Positions 30,657 to 40,664 of a stretch of 64,000 bases of DNA are shown here, one piece after another (position 1 is the first letter of the stretch; the number at the start of each line of letters is the position of its first letter). Under the pieces are notes generated by a model that was given only the letters and a program-made list of their open reading frames with translations, had not been told where the DNA came from and ran no database searches. Made by a program: the position numbers and the translations under genes. The stretch spans positions 7,501 to 71,500 of the forward strand of contig CAJQUW010014767.1 in the NCBI GenBank assembly GCA_907163375.1, given 5' to 3'. This DNA comes from Prostheceraeus crozeri (Eukaryota; Platyhelminthes; Polycladida; Euryleptidae).

Positions 30657-32063
30657 ATGAATTCTACAAATTCCGAAAATTTAACTAAATTAAAAATTTC
30701 TAATTTAGATTTATTGAATTATCTATTAAACAAAAATAAAAACTCAAATTGTAAAATTTATGAAGGTAACGGCGACAAACAAAGTTTGGCTACTACCTAC
30801 GGTGGTGACATACAAAAAACATTAGAAAACTTTCCTGGATTTATTTGGAGTAAATATTCGAAAGAAAAACATCTTCCTGGTCATTCATATACTGGGCCAG
30901 GAACTCGATTAGATATAAGACTAGATGAGAATAATAATCCGAAACCAGGTGAAGAACCAATAAATAGAGTAGATGCCGCCGCTTACAGGCATGATTTAGC
31001 TTATCGAAATCATGATCTAAGTTCTCGACATGCAGCTGATAAGAAGATGATACAAGAATTAGATAGTATTCAGAATCCTACATTTAGAGAAAGAATTGAA
31101 AGAATGTTTGTTAAGAAAGCTTTACAAGCTAAAATATTATTCGGTCAGGGTTTAAATGAAACGACAGCAAAGCTGTCTGAGAGCAACGCTCGAACTAATA
31201 ACTCTGAGAGCAACGCACGAACTAATAACTCTGAGAGCAACGCTCGAACCTACGCGTCCGAAATCCACAAGGAATATAGAAGGCCTAAATATTTATTGAA
31301 AGTAAAAGTATTTAATAAAGATGATATTTGGAGTGCTGATCTTATTCATATGCCGAATGAAAGGGACTACAAATACGCATTGACCGTTATAGATTTATAT
31401 ACACGATACGCTTGGGTAAAGCCTTTAAAAAATAAAAGTGGTCTTTCTGTTAAATATGCGTTTGAAGAAATCTTTAAAGAAAGTAAGAGAAAGCCAAAAA
31501 AATTGTTTGTTGATAAAGGGTCGGAATTTTATAACCGAAACGTTCAGCCACTATTTGAAACAGACGAAAGTCATCGCCAAGGCTCAGTTTATTCAACTGA
31601 AAATGCAGGGAAGGCCGTAGTGATAGAAAGATTCAATCGGACGTTAAAAAATAAATTATTCAAGAAATTTACTGAGCAAAGAAATAAGAAATGGTTGAAG
31701 ATATTACCAGGAGTTGTAGAAGAGTACAATAATAAAGTTCATTCTGGTATTGAAGAAACTCCAAAGAATACTTCTGACGACCCTGATCTAGTACGAAAGA
31801 TAATATTCGAGAATAATAATTTGAATGAGAGTAATCCGAATTTGCAGAAACTTAAGCCGAAATTTAAAATTGGAGATAGAGTTAGAATATTTAAATATAA
31901 GAATAAATTTGAAAAAGGCTTTGTTGTTTATTGGACTAAAGAAATATTTGAAGTTTGCAAAATAAATCAAAGTTATCCGATTACTTATGAAATTAAAGAT
32001 TTAGATAATGAGGATATCAGAGGCCGTTTTTATCAAAATGAATTACAGAAAACAGAGCTTTAA
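30657..32063 (+). CDS. phospholipase A2 - retroviral-type integrase fusion
   Basis: 468 residues in one open frame. Residues ~58-120 are a parvovirus/adintovirus-type phospholipase A2 domain: calcium loop YTGPG (78-82) and catalytic HDLAY (112-116). Residues ~172-198 are a three-fold SESNART-type repeat built from GAGCAACGCTC palindromes. Then comes an rve integrase core with D228 (SADLIH), D286 (FVDKGSEF) and E324 (VIERFNRT), and an SH3/chromo-like tail (KPKFKIGDRVRI). In related elements the two activities are normally separate proteins: capsid-borne lipase for membrane escape, and integrase for insertion. The repeat linker suggests that palindrome insertion joined two genes. The start has TTTTAAAATG context. 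Confidence 0.88.
   Translation: MNSTNSENLTKLKISNLDLLNYLLNKNKNSNCKIYEGNGDKQSLATTYGGDIQKTLENFPGFIWSKYSKEKHLPGHSYTGPGTRLDIRLDENNNPKPGEEPINRVDAAAYRHDLAYRNHDLSSRHAADKKMIQELDSIQNPTFRERIERMFVKKALQAKILFGQGLNETTAKLSESNARTNNSESNARTNNSESNARTYASEIHKEYRRPKYLLKVKVFNKDDIWSADLIHMPNERDYKYALTVIDLYTRYAWVKPLKNKSGLSVKYAFEEIFKESKRKPKKLFVDKGSEFYNRNVQPLFETDESHRQGSVYSTENAGKAVVIERFNRTLKNKLFKKFTEQRNKKWLKILPGVVEEYNNKVHSGIEETPKNTSDDPDLVRKIIFENNNLNESNPNLQKLKPKFKIGDRVRIFKYKNKFEKGFVVYWTKEIFEVCKINQSYPITYEIKDLDNEDIRGRFYQNELQKTEL
31164..31245 (+). repeat. palindrome array forming the fusion linker
   Basis: ACAGCAAAGCTGT (31164-31176) is followed by three units at 27-bp spacing with GAGCAACGCTC (31181, 31208 with one mismatch, 31235). 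Period 27 keeps the frame. Confidence 0.82.
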
Positions 32064-32097
32064 CCTTTAGGTGGTGCTTTAGCTAGCTTCGCTTGAG

Positions 32098-32553
32098 TTA
32101 TAGATTGTTTAACTCTAACATAATATCTAGAAATGGAACTCCTTTTTGTAATTTGTACAAAACGTATAAACATAATTGTCCACAATAGGTAGTGCCTGGT
32201 TTTTGAATTTGAAATGTATTGTATGTTCCCGGTTCAAGTAATTCTTTTACTTCATTTGTAGGGGGCAAACCGTATGAATCGAACCAATAGTTCTCAGCCT
32301 CCGGGCGATCAAAATAATAGTTCTGCTGATGATTTTTAACGCCTGCTGACCAATGTACACCTTTTTCATTTGACGTATGAAGATTTGTTATGAAATTTAC
32401 AGTTATTGATGGCCTATTTTTTAGGAATTGTAATTCATCCCTCATCAATATGTGAAAATTCTTTATTCCTAATCGATTAGCGATTTTCTTTAGGTCGAAA
32501 TTCGTTGTCGTTTGTGTTCCATATAATTTCAAAAACTCATTTATGTTGCTCAT
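32098..32553 (-). CDS. adenain-type cysteine protease
   Basis: 151 residues, open. The catalytic triad order matches the adenovirus/Ulp1 (C5/C48) family: His67 in KGVHWSA, Asp92 in WFDSYG, and Cys124 in TTYCGQLCLY with Gln117 upstream as the oxyanion residue. This is the maturation protease that trims capsid proteins in Polinton-like viruses. It converges on the phospholipase-integrase gene, with a GCTTCGC palindrome word between them. A partial copy of its 5' end lies just upstream (32850-32985). Confidence 0.88.
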   Translation of the reverse strand: MSNINEFLKLYGTQTTTNFDLKKIANRLGIKNFHILMRDELQFLKNRPSITVNFITNLHTSNEKGVHWSAGVKNHQQNYYFDRPEAENYWFDSYGLPPTNEVKELLEPGTYNTFQIQKPGTTYCGQLCLYVLYKLQKGVPFLDIMLELNNL

Positions 32554-32597
32554 TTTATAATAAAAAAATTTCTTAAGGGACCCCTAGAAGTCAGAGG

Positions 32598-32765
32598 GGG
32601 GGGTATTGATTTAAAACTGGTCTCTAATTATGTCTTTCTTTACTACTTAGTCAGAAGGGGTATTGATTTAAAACATTTTTATAATGATGACTTTCCTTAC
32701 TACTTAGTCAGAAGGGGGGGTATTGATTTAAAACTGTTCTCTAATGATGTCTTTCTTTACTACTT
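32598..32765 (+). repeat. three ~58-bp tandem repeats upstream of the protease gene
   Basis: Units contain gtattgatttaaaac, atgatg/attatg, ctttctttactactta and gtcagaagggg. Copy A has a single degenerate unit at about 10777-10830, so the array expanded in copy B or shrank in copy A. Confidence 0.82.
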
Positions 32766-32849
32766 ATTCAATTTTGAAATGATTTAATTTAATCTAAATT
32801 TAAACGTTACATTGTTGCATTGCATTAGTAGAGTAAATGTTTCGCACAT

Positions 32850-32985
32850 ATTTTATCAATAGTAATTCATTACTCATCAATATGTGAAAATTCTTTATTC
32901 CCAATTGCTTAGCAAACTCATTTAAATCGAAATTTAATGTGGTTTTGTTTGCCGTATATTTTTAGAATGTCTCTAATGTTTCTCA
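32850..32985 (-). pseudogene. partial second copy of the protease 5' end
   Basis: Sequence around 'actcatcaatatgtgaaaat' and the following ~110 bp repeat the protease N-terminal coding region (32437-32553) with divergence, on the same strand. It ends at a CAT with A-rich context. Only the first third of the gene is represented. Confidence 0.7.
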
Positions 32986-33246
32986 TTTTAAATGGAGTAA
33001 AATCTATTTCAGAACTTTCTCAAAAGAATTAGCGTGTAGCAGCTGCTAAAATTGTTTCAGCTGATAGGGGTGAAGGAAATCACAGACAATAGCGCATAAT
33101 GCGAGTTGTGAAATCTCATTCACACTATGAGAACAAAAGAACAAATACAATCTAAACACAATAGACATATGAGAGAGAAGAGAAATGAATGAGCATTTCT
33201 CTTCATTTTGGGTTTCCATAACAATCATTCATGCGACATTGCTTTG

Positions 33247-33337
33247 AATGGAAAAATACACCAACTGTCGCGCCGATGTCAGAAAGTTTGTCGATAAAGC
33301 TGTCGACATGGTTCGATAGTTGGTGTATTTTTCCATT
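33247..33337 (+). repeat. long hairpin, pre-miRNA-like, in the right gap of copy B
   Basis: A 24-bp stem (one G-T pair) formed by aatggaaaaatacaccaact plus GTCG and its complement at 33314-33337, extended by a second imperfect stem (CCGATGTC/GACATGG) and a short loop. About 91 nt in all. No coding potential. It could be a foldback insertion or a small-RNA precursor. Confidence 0.6.
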
Positions 33338-33503
33338 AGCGTTCAAGGTCATTCTATTAAAAGCATATGGGAATTATTCTCATTGAAGACAAGCAATTGT
33401 TTTAAAGAATGCATGTCATTGTGAATACAATATTCCTGTAACAGACAGGAACGAGAGAGAGAAAGAAAGAAAGAAGACACGCTGCTCCGTAAAAGTTTAA
33501 TTG

Positions 33504-34111
33504 AGATAACGAAGGATATATTCTTGAGGTTCCTTCCACTTTTGTTTTTTCCATTTCTGAAGTTCCTTCCATTTTTGTTTCTTCCATTTTTAAAGAAATA
33601 TTTTTAGTCACATGATATATTTTAAAAACCTGAAAGATGGATAAAATTCATGAATTTGAAATTCTCAAATTTTGAGATTCTTAACTTTTATGATTTTTCA
33701 GTGTCCTGGAACGGTCATGATTTAAGCGAGGGTGAAAATTGTAATTCTCAAATTTTGAAATTCTCAACTTTTATAATTTTTTAGTGTCCTAGAACGGTCA
33801 TGATTTTCAAGGTAAAAATTGTAATTCTCAAATTTGAGATTTTGAAAAATTTGAAAATTGGGTATTTTTAAAAACGCCCAAATTTGTGAATTTAGGTCTT
33901 CATAACCTGAAAAAGGGTTCAAATTCATGAATTTATGTCGTTTTTAAAAAGTACCATTTTTTCAAAAATGGTACTTTTTGAATGGACTAAATTCATGTAT
34001 TTAGGTCTTAAAAACCTGAAAAAGGGTTCAAATTCATGAATTTATGTCGTTTTTAAAGATACTATTTTTTTGAATTTTATGGTGGCCTGGAACGGTCTTT
34101 TGCCCATTACT
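33504..34111 (-). repeat. right terminal inverted repeat of copy B
   Basis: Reverse complement of 16456-17047, ending CT. It carries an inverted, truncated start of the membrane-protein gene (minus strand from 33587) which leaves the repeat after RIYPSLSQ and ends soon after. The 3' half of the gene is not present on this side. Confidence 0.92.
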
Positions 34112-34117
34112 ACTGCG
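34112..34117 (+). repeat. 6-bp target duplication, right (actgcg)
   Basis: Identical to 16450-16455. Confidence 0.9.
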
Positions 34118-34551
34118 TCAAAGCAATTAAAGTGGTTTCCAATCAAGTAAAAGCATAAGCAACGGAAATTTGTGGATTTTATAAGTCCCCAGGAATTTGC
34201 CAAACTACCTTCATAACATTTTCCTGTGTGAAGCCCACTCTATTTTTGCAACAAAGTGAAATATAATAGCCACTTTTCATACTTAAATTAGTATAACATT
34301 ATGGCATTTCGGACATGATTATTTCCTATATTTGTATTCAAATCAAATGCATGTGACTAAATGCATAGTGGTAGCGACAAGACGAAAAAATCTGACGCAA
34401 ATACAGTCATACGCCTCCCGACTCAAGATCGAATCATCAAACTGTGGCTCGCGATTACAAGAAGTAATTGAAAATGTCAAAAAGAACTTGTAAAATATCA
34501 TTCTAAACCCGAGAAAAATTACCGTAAAGAAAGACTTCCGCTTAAGATAAT
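34118..34551. other. short gene-free interval between Polinton and piggyBac
   Basis: No gene or repeat recognised. Confidence 0.6.
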
Positions 34552-35639
34552 TTAACCGTTATCATCCCAACGTTCCCATTTGGAAACATGCATTTAAGGA
34601 GCTCATGTTATGTTATATCTAATTTTTTAATTAGGATTCCTTGACGAAATTATCGTCATAGATGAATCATTTTTATTTTCAGTGAATTCGTGTAATAATT
34701 CACTTCCGTCACGTTTAGAATTGAATATATATTTTACAATTTTTTCCATGAATATAAGCAATTTTTTGAAAACTCATTCATGTGCCAAATTCCATCTATT
34801 CAAGCTAAACATCATCCTGCGAAAGACCAATAGACCTTACATCACCACTTCATCATAAAAATTCTATCATTTATCATGGAATTACAAAATTACGTGTAAG
34901 TTTCTACCAATGTTCCCATTTGGGAACGTTGGGATAAAACCAGGCTTGCCGTGGGAACTGATTTTGAATTCCCATCCCATTCCCACGGAATTTTTCAGTA
35001 TATCCCATCAGAATTCCCATGGCTCATTACTCTTCCTATATACGGTTTATGGTTCTCTTCTTTCGGACTACAAGTCGATTAACGGATTTTCGTAATTGAA
35101 CTGATGAGATTAAGCGCTTTTAGTTGACCTATCTTTTGGATGAAAAAGTATTGGCATATCAATCTATCTTGTTTTGTAATTTCCAAAAATTGCAAGTTTT
35201 TACTAATTATCAAAAATATCTATCATTTTGTTTCAGGGATTAGTCAATCAATAAAGACGAGTTCATCGAAATAGTCTTCGATTACATATAGGCCTATACA
35301 TACACATATTCGCATGTCTATTTACTCTGATTCACTTCATGCGGTTCCGTACTTGTGATGAACATGGCAAACTTCTACCTCATCGCAATATCATATTTAA
35401 GTTTACAATACAAGTACAGTGCTTGTATACAAGCAATGAAGTCAATACTTCGCCTACGCATATTTCTATGACTTATCAACAGAAAACTACTGATTTATGA
35501 ATATGTGATAATACGCTCGCTCGCATCCCATGTATTTAGGTACGGTGTAATTCCAGTTCTATCTAACTTTGATGATAAAGCCACAAATGCAAAAAGACAA
35601 ATTTATATTCGAGAAACAAACGTTCATTGAAAATTTGTC

Positions 35640-36195
35640 CAAGGATTGACAAACGTTGCTGCTAAAAAGGCATCAAACATTAAAAAATATCAATGGATTG
35701 ATGAAAGCTACATATTATAAACACTCTCCAATGTTGGCCCTATTATGTATAAAGGCCTACGAATGACAGTACTACAATCTAAGAATAGCAGATCTTCAAT
35801 AAATTATCAATGGACTAACAACCGTTACTTTGAGACCCGCGTGATGCCGAATGAAGACCATCGATGGATTAACAAGCGTCACTTTGAAAACCATCAAGGC
35901 AAAAGAAAATACTCAAGAAAATATCAATGGATTAACAAACAAAATGCGGGTATAAAAACAATCATGAGAATAGCAGATGCTGAAGTAAAATATCAATGGA
36001 TTAACAAACGCAAAACGCTACCATGCGGCAATGAAGGCTATCAAGAGAATAGCTGACGCTCTAGAAAAATATCAATGGATTAACAAACGTTTCTACGGGT
36101 ATGAAAATCTAGAGAATAGCCGATGCACTAGAAAAATGTCAATGGATAAACAAACGTTGTTATGAAATATATCAAATGAATAACAAATGTTCATG
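35640..36195 (+). repeat. degenerate ~75-bp minisatellite in the hAT element
   Basis: About seven to eight units share 'tatcaatggattaacaaacg' with variable spacers (clear hits near 35685, 35806, 35924, 35990, 36070, 36136). The repeat is in the 3' non-coding part of the element. Confidence 0.75.
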
Positions 36196-36212
36196 CAAAC
36201 CTAGGAACTGAA

Positions 36213-38271
36213 TTATAATACAGTCTCTAACTTACAAGCATATTTTGTGTAAATCATAGCGCTGAGCTTGTCAGGCTTGAGCCTTTTTCGAAGCTTTGAT
36301 AAGAGAATCCCTGCCTCGCTGAATAGTCTTTCTACAGAAGCCGATGACACTGGGGTGGAAAAAAGAATTTTTGCACACTTTGACAAAAGTCTCATTTGTG
36401 GTCCTTTCTCTTTCCAAAAATCCTTGGTCGGATGTCTGGAGGCCACACGAATGTTCTCAAAAAGCAACATTTCTGTTTCAAGTTGTTCATGAAGCGAAGT
36501 CTTCATGCGCTTTGGGCGTGGAGCAAACAATGTCTCAAACGGATCGCTGGATGTCGAGGGCTCACGTTCCTGGTTATCACTGACTTTGTCCGTGGGGATA
36601 TCAGATATATGCATTGAATCAAGCAGCTGATTCAAATAGTTCACAACACTCGATTTGAATCCTTGCATCTCCTGCTCCCATTCATTCATGAACACCTGCA
36701 ATTCTCGGGTCTTTTTGCTGGAATATCTAAGAGTTTTCATCATATCCAAAGCCGTGTTTGCAGACATCAATGCCTGACAAATAACAAGCCGCTTTTGCAA
36801 ATGATGAACCACAATATGGCCACAGCTTCTTTCTCATCTGGTTTCGTAGAAGGCAGCAAGTCTCCCGAGCGATGGCAGGCACTTCTTCACTAATCTGCAT
36901 TTGGAACAAGTGAATATCCAAAGTAAGATAGTTCAGGTAAGATAGATGAGAAGTTGGCTCATCAACCTCAACTCTGTCAAAGAAGCACTTGACGGCTTCC
37001 ATAATATCCAACAGAGATTTCAGTGAAGGTAAAGGTGGCAAATTGTCAGATACATGACAGTCTTCTTCTGACAGAAATACAGTGTAGTTGTCCACCGCAG
37101 ATCGAAGTCGAGAATGTTGAAAGCGCCATGGGCGAGTCGTGCTTTTATCAGGAATAGCACGCTTCAGTCGCTTCGCATTTTGGCCGCGTACATTATAGAA
37201 AGATTCCACAGAAGTCAGATTAGACAGCATGCCACTTAGTAATTCTGGTGGAGACTTCTCGAAAACGTCTTTGACACAAGTCGACAAGGCATGTTCGGTA
37301 CAACCAATTCTACCACCCAAGTTCAGCGTCGTTGGATAACGGCCGTCGAACGCTGCGACCATTTTCGGTTCGTTGTCACTAACTATAAAGATGGGTTGAG
37401 AGAACTCACCCTGTTTTTCATCATCCGGTGACTTAATGCATTCTTCGAGAATTTTGAAAGTGAACGAAGCGTCGTGTGGTACATCATCCAAATCACAAAT
37501 CTTAAGTGGATAACTGAACCAACGCCAATCTTTATCGAGTCCACAAGCAACAATAGCAAAATAAGAAAGTCAATGTTCATGTCTTCCAGACCAAAAATCA
37601 ATCATGCATGATACATCAGCATCCGGATCGTTGAGACTGTTTCTAAAATGATGTTGCAACTTCGCATGGGATTGCTCTCCCTTAGTCATTAACCCCGATG
37701 AAATGTAAGTTCTTCCGATGGAATAGTCATTGATCTTGTTGTTTCTGTGCGTTACCGAAGAAGCGAAGTTTAGGCAAGAAGATGCAATTTGAGGCATGGC
37801 GTTGATGGACACAGTGGGATGGGCACAAACAAGCTTCACTACATGCTGCTGCCATTGTTCTTTTGCTTCTTTCGGAAGAGGAGGCTTGCTTGTTGATGGA
37901 GCACACTGAAAACTTCGGTGAATGGTGAGTTGATTGGACGTCGACGTCGCCGTTGCGCAGTTTTTCTCGAGATGGCGCTTTATTGCACTGACCCCACTCT
38001 GTTTGACCCACTGTCCTCTTGTCTTCTTAAACCAAAGAAACAATTTCTTACAGGCATCACAATAAAGGAAAAGGGCCAACAATGGTTTCTTGTCGTCTCC
38101 TGAGCTCTCGGCAACCGGTGACATGTCCACTTGCACGGCCTTTATCCTCGAATCAAGATTGGCACTACCACTGGTTAATGACTTCGGTGGCGGAACAAAA
38201 GATACACGAGCAGCAGAAATGTGCTGCTGCAGAGTTTTTTTGTCTACTTCGAAGAACTTGTTCGAAGACAT
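36213..38271 (-). pseudogene. hAT transposase, frame-broken
   Basis: Three overlapping pieces on the minus strand. The first (38271-37570) has a BED-type zinc finger region (CDACKKLFLWF, then HLEKNC) and CMIDFWSGRHEH with the first catalytic Asp. The second (37491-36727) has VSDNEPKMVAAF with the second Asp and CTEHALSTCV, the conserved Cys/His. The third (36812-36213) has the C-terminal dimerisation block SSASVERLFSEAGILLSKLR with the catalytic Glu. Order and spacing fit a full hAT transposase of about 680 residues. At least two frameshifts separate the pieces, one near 37500-37570 and one near 36730-36810. All key residues survive, so decay is recent. Confidence 0.88.
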
Positions 38272-39013
38272 CGCAGCGATGACCTGCCTCAGAGTGGGAA
38301 CTGAAGTTGCAGACGATTATAATTACATCATATAGCTTAGTTCCTCTTCGGTCTGCAGCTTAATGAATCATCGCCAAGCGTCAATCAGGGGAAAAGAATG
38401 TTTTGCGAGCTCACATTCCCTCACTTGAATTGTCAGAAGTTGCGTAAGTGAAATTGATAATGCAGCGCGCTGGACGAGAGAATCGGTCGGTCACTGACAT
38501 GGATACTGATTCTCCTCCCGTCGGTTGATGATGCGAATTGACAGATAATTACATAATCCAGGTTCTCTCTCTCTCTCATTCCAGACCGATATCAGTCTTC
38601 TTATAAGATTGATAATCCAAGAAAAGAATTGTTATGATGATGGTTACCGACCCGTGTTTCGTCACCCTGACAGAATCATGCTTTTTTCAGACAAGGACAG
38701 CCTGCTTACTGTAGACACACCTGTACAATGTACATGTATAAATGTTGTATTTTCACTTCAATCTGTGCGTCATTCATGAGCGGCTTCGCCTAGTCATCCA
38801 GTAAGATGAGTGCAACTACAGCTGCATTCTCGCTTTCTCACAACCTTTGCAAACCAAAAAAGAGTTGATACTTTCAAATAAGATTTAAATTTATCTTATT
38901 TTGGTTATCAAAATTTTTATTTAATTCCTATGGGATTCCCATGACCTGAAGCAAGATTCCCATCTCATGGGAATTCCCATTCCCACGGCAAGCCTGGATA
39001 AAACCCAAGATAC

Positions 39014-40664
39014 TTATGTGTGATAAGTGAGAAAGCAATTAATGTGTAGTCTTTCCCGACACTTCCCACACATCTTTCTTGTGTTTGATTTGCAAAGTAC
39101 GCATTGTCCCTGGGACGCAGAAACTACAAAATGCCCGGTTTGGTCTTTTTGGACTTCGGTGACCACACGTGCCGTTGGGCCACCCAATCTGTTTCGAGGA
39201 ACCTTTTGGCTTTTCAGTAGAGAAACAGTGACTTGTCTTACGAACTCAATGTGGGCAATTGGACTTAATTGTACATTTTCCAGCTTGCCACGCATAAAGT
39301 ATTGATGGAATTTATAAAAAGATTATGCCACCATTTTTTGCCTCTGATAGTCGGGCGGTATGATCCCAAAAGTTTGTCGAAGACATCGACGCCTCCCATT
39401 TTCTTATTATATGAGTCAACGAGTTTTGGCTGCGTGACTGCTATTCGTTTTCTTTCTTTGAAAGAGTACCTCTAACAATGCCGAATGGGAAAGACGGTAT
39501 CAAAGTTTGTGGCAAGCATAACCGTTGCACTGTCTTTCCAAGAGCATACCATTATTTTCCCATCCGACGAATAATCATACGATCCTCTCTCCTTTTTACT
39601 TAGTGCCTCCTTTAACAGTGGGCATTTATTGGTCCTGTTTGATCTGATCGTTCCAGTGGCTCGGATTCCAAGTTCCGCCAAACGATCTAGAGTAAAATAG
39701 GAGGTAAAAAAATTATCAAAGTATAGCTCCTTCTCATTGGGATTTTCTACAAGATTAGCCAATTTCAAAAAAAACACTTTCACCCAACGGTGCAACCCTC
39801 TCTTCACTTTTCCCTGTGTATATTTCCAAGTGGTACGGATAGCCGTCAGAGGAACAGAGCGTTCAGAGCTTATAACCGAAGCGAATAGGCTTACCTCGTA
39901 TGAATTGTTTGGTAGAGTGATGCCCGTAGTAGGGCACCATTGACTCGTCAATGGATAAATTTTGTGAAAACACACCAAACTGTCGGAGATTTTTGTTCAT
40001 CAGATCATAGATGGGCACAACTTTCGCGCATTTGGAAGGGCCGAGATCATTGTTATCTGATAAGTGGAGGTATTTTTTCAACAGCTGAAATCTATTACGC
40101 ACCACAGATGAAGCGACGAATGGTAATGAAAAGTCTTCCGACGTACTCCAATAGTCTCTCTCTTGAGGAAGTCTGACATATCCAGAATACAATAAAATGC
40201 CCAGAAACTGTTCCATTTCGAGATTTGTTGTCGAGAAGCTTATGTCATTTTTGACTTCATGAGCTATTAGCTTCGTTGACCAAATGAAATATAAAATTTT
40301 CATCAGCATAAAGCCTAAACAATGCGAAAGGCGATAAAGCTGCATTGTGAGCGTAAAGTATATCCAAAGGATCTGCAGCATCAATATCTGTAAAGTCACT
40401 AGAATGATCTGATTTTTTCCAAATTCGCTGTCGCTTTGCAGGGGGAGGTATTACTAGTTCATCATCTTCACTGGCTTGGATTACTTCAAATATTCCTGTC
40501 GCATTTTCTGTCTCACTGGTTGGTTGGAGAACTTCTTCACAAACATCTTCTGTTTCAGATTCAACGTCTCCTCTCTCATCATTCGGGAATATTGCGATAG
40601 TCGGTAAAATATCGTCATCACTATCCTCAGAAATAAGCGCAACGGCTTGCTCCACTGTTAGCAA
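39014..40664 (-). pseudogene. piggyBac transposase, frame-broken
   Basis: Four overlapping minus-strand frames. 40664-40257 is an acidic N-terminus with a basic KRQR patch. 40399-39863 contains SIDESMVPYYGHHSTKQFIRGKP with the first catalytic Asp. 39978-39472 contains YFDNFFTSYFTLDRL (second Asp) and VCSWKDSATVMLATNFDT (third Asp). 39295-39014 is the C-terminal cysteine-rich domain with CVLCKSNTRKMCGKC and HINC. Total length of about 550 residues is normal for the family. Frameshifts lie in the overlaps near 40260-40400, 39860-39980 and 39300-39470. Not functional as it stands. Confidence 0.9.

Larger units (their letters stand above)
16456..34111 (+). mobile_element. Polinton/Maverick copy B, adintovirus-like, nearly whole
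   Basis: 17,656 bp, beginning AGTAATGGGC and ending GCCCATTACT, with ~600-bp terminal inverted repeats and a perfect 6-bp target duplication. It carries the full diagnostic Polinton set: protein-primed polymerase B, integrase, packaging ATPase, adenain-type protease, double-jelly-roll-type major capsid and penton-like minor capsid. It also has pVI-like, pX-like, fibre-like and phospholipase A2 parts typical of adintoviruses. Near-identical terminal repeats, intact target duplication and mostly open genes indicate a recent insertion. It looks whole apart from about two breaks. Confidence 0.95.
34941..38996 (-). mobile_element. hAT transposon with 8-bp target duplication
   Basis: Starts CAGGCTTGCCGTGGGAA and ends with its complement. 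The flanks 34933-34940 and 38997-39004 are both gataaaac, an 8-bp duplication as expected for hAT. 4056 bp. It landed a few bases beyond the stop codon of the piggyBac transposase. The coding region is broken, so it is no longer autonomous. Confidence 0.93.

Noticed and set aside
7400-31250. CRISPR array or bacterial attachment sites for the palindromes
   Set aside because: The palindromes are not regularly spaced with unique spacers and the genome context is metazoan.
36268-38335. Plus-strand open frames over the hAT transposase
   Set aside because: Shadows of the minus-strand transposase, which has recognisable BED, catalytic and dimerisation blocks.
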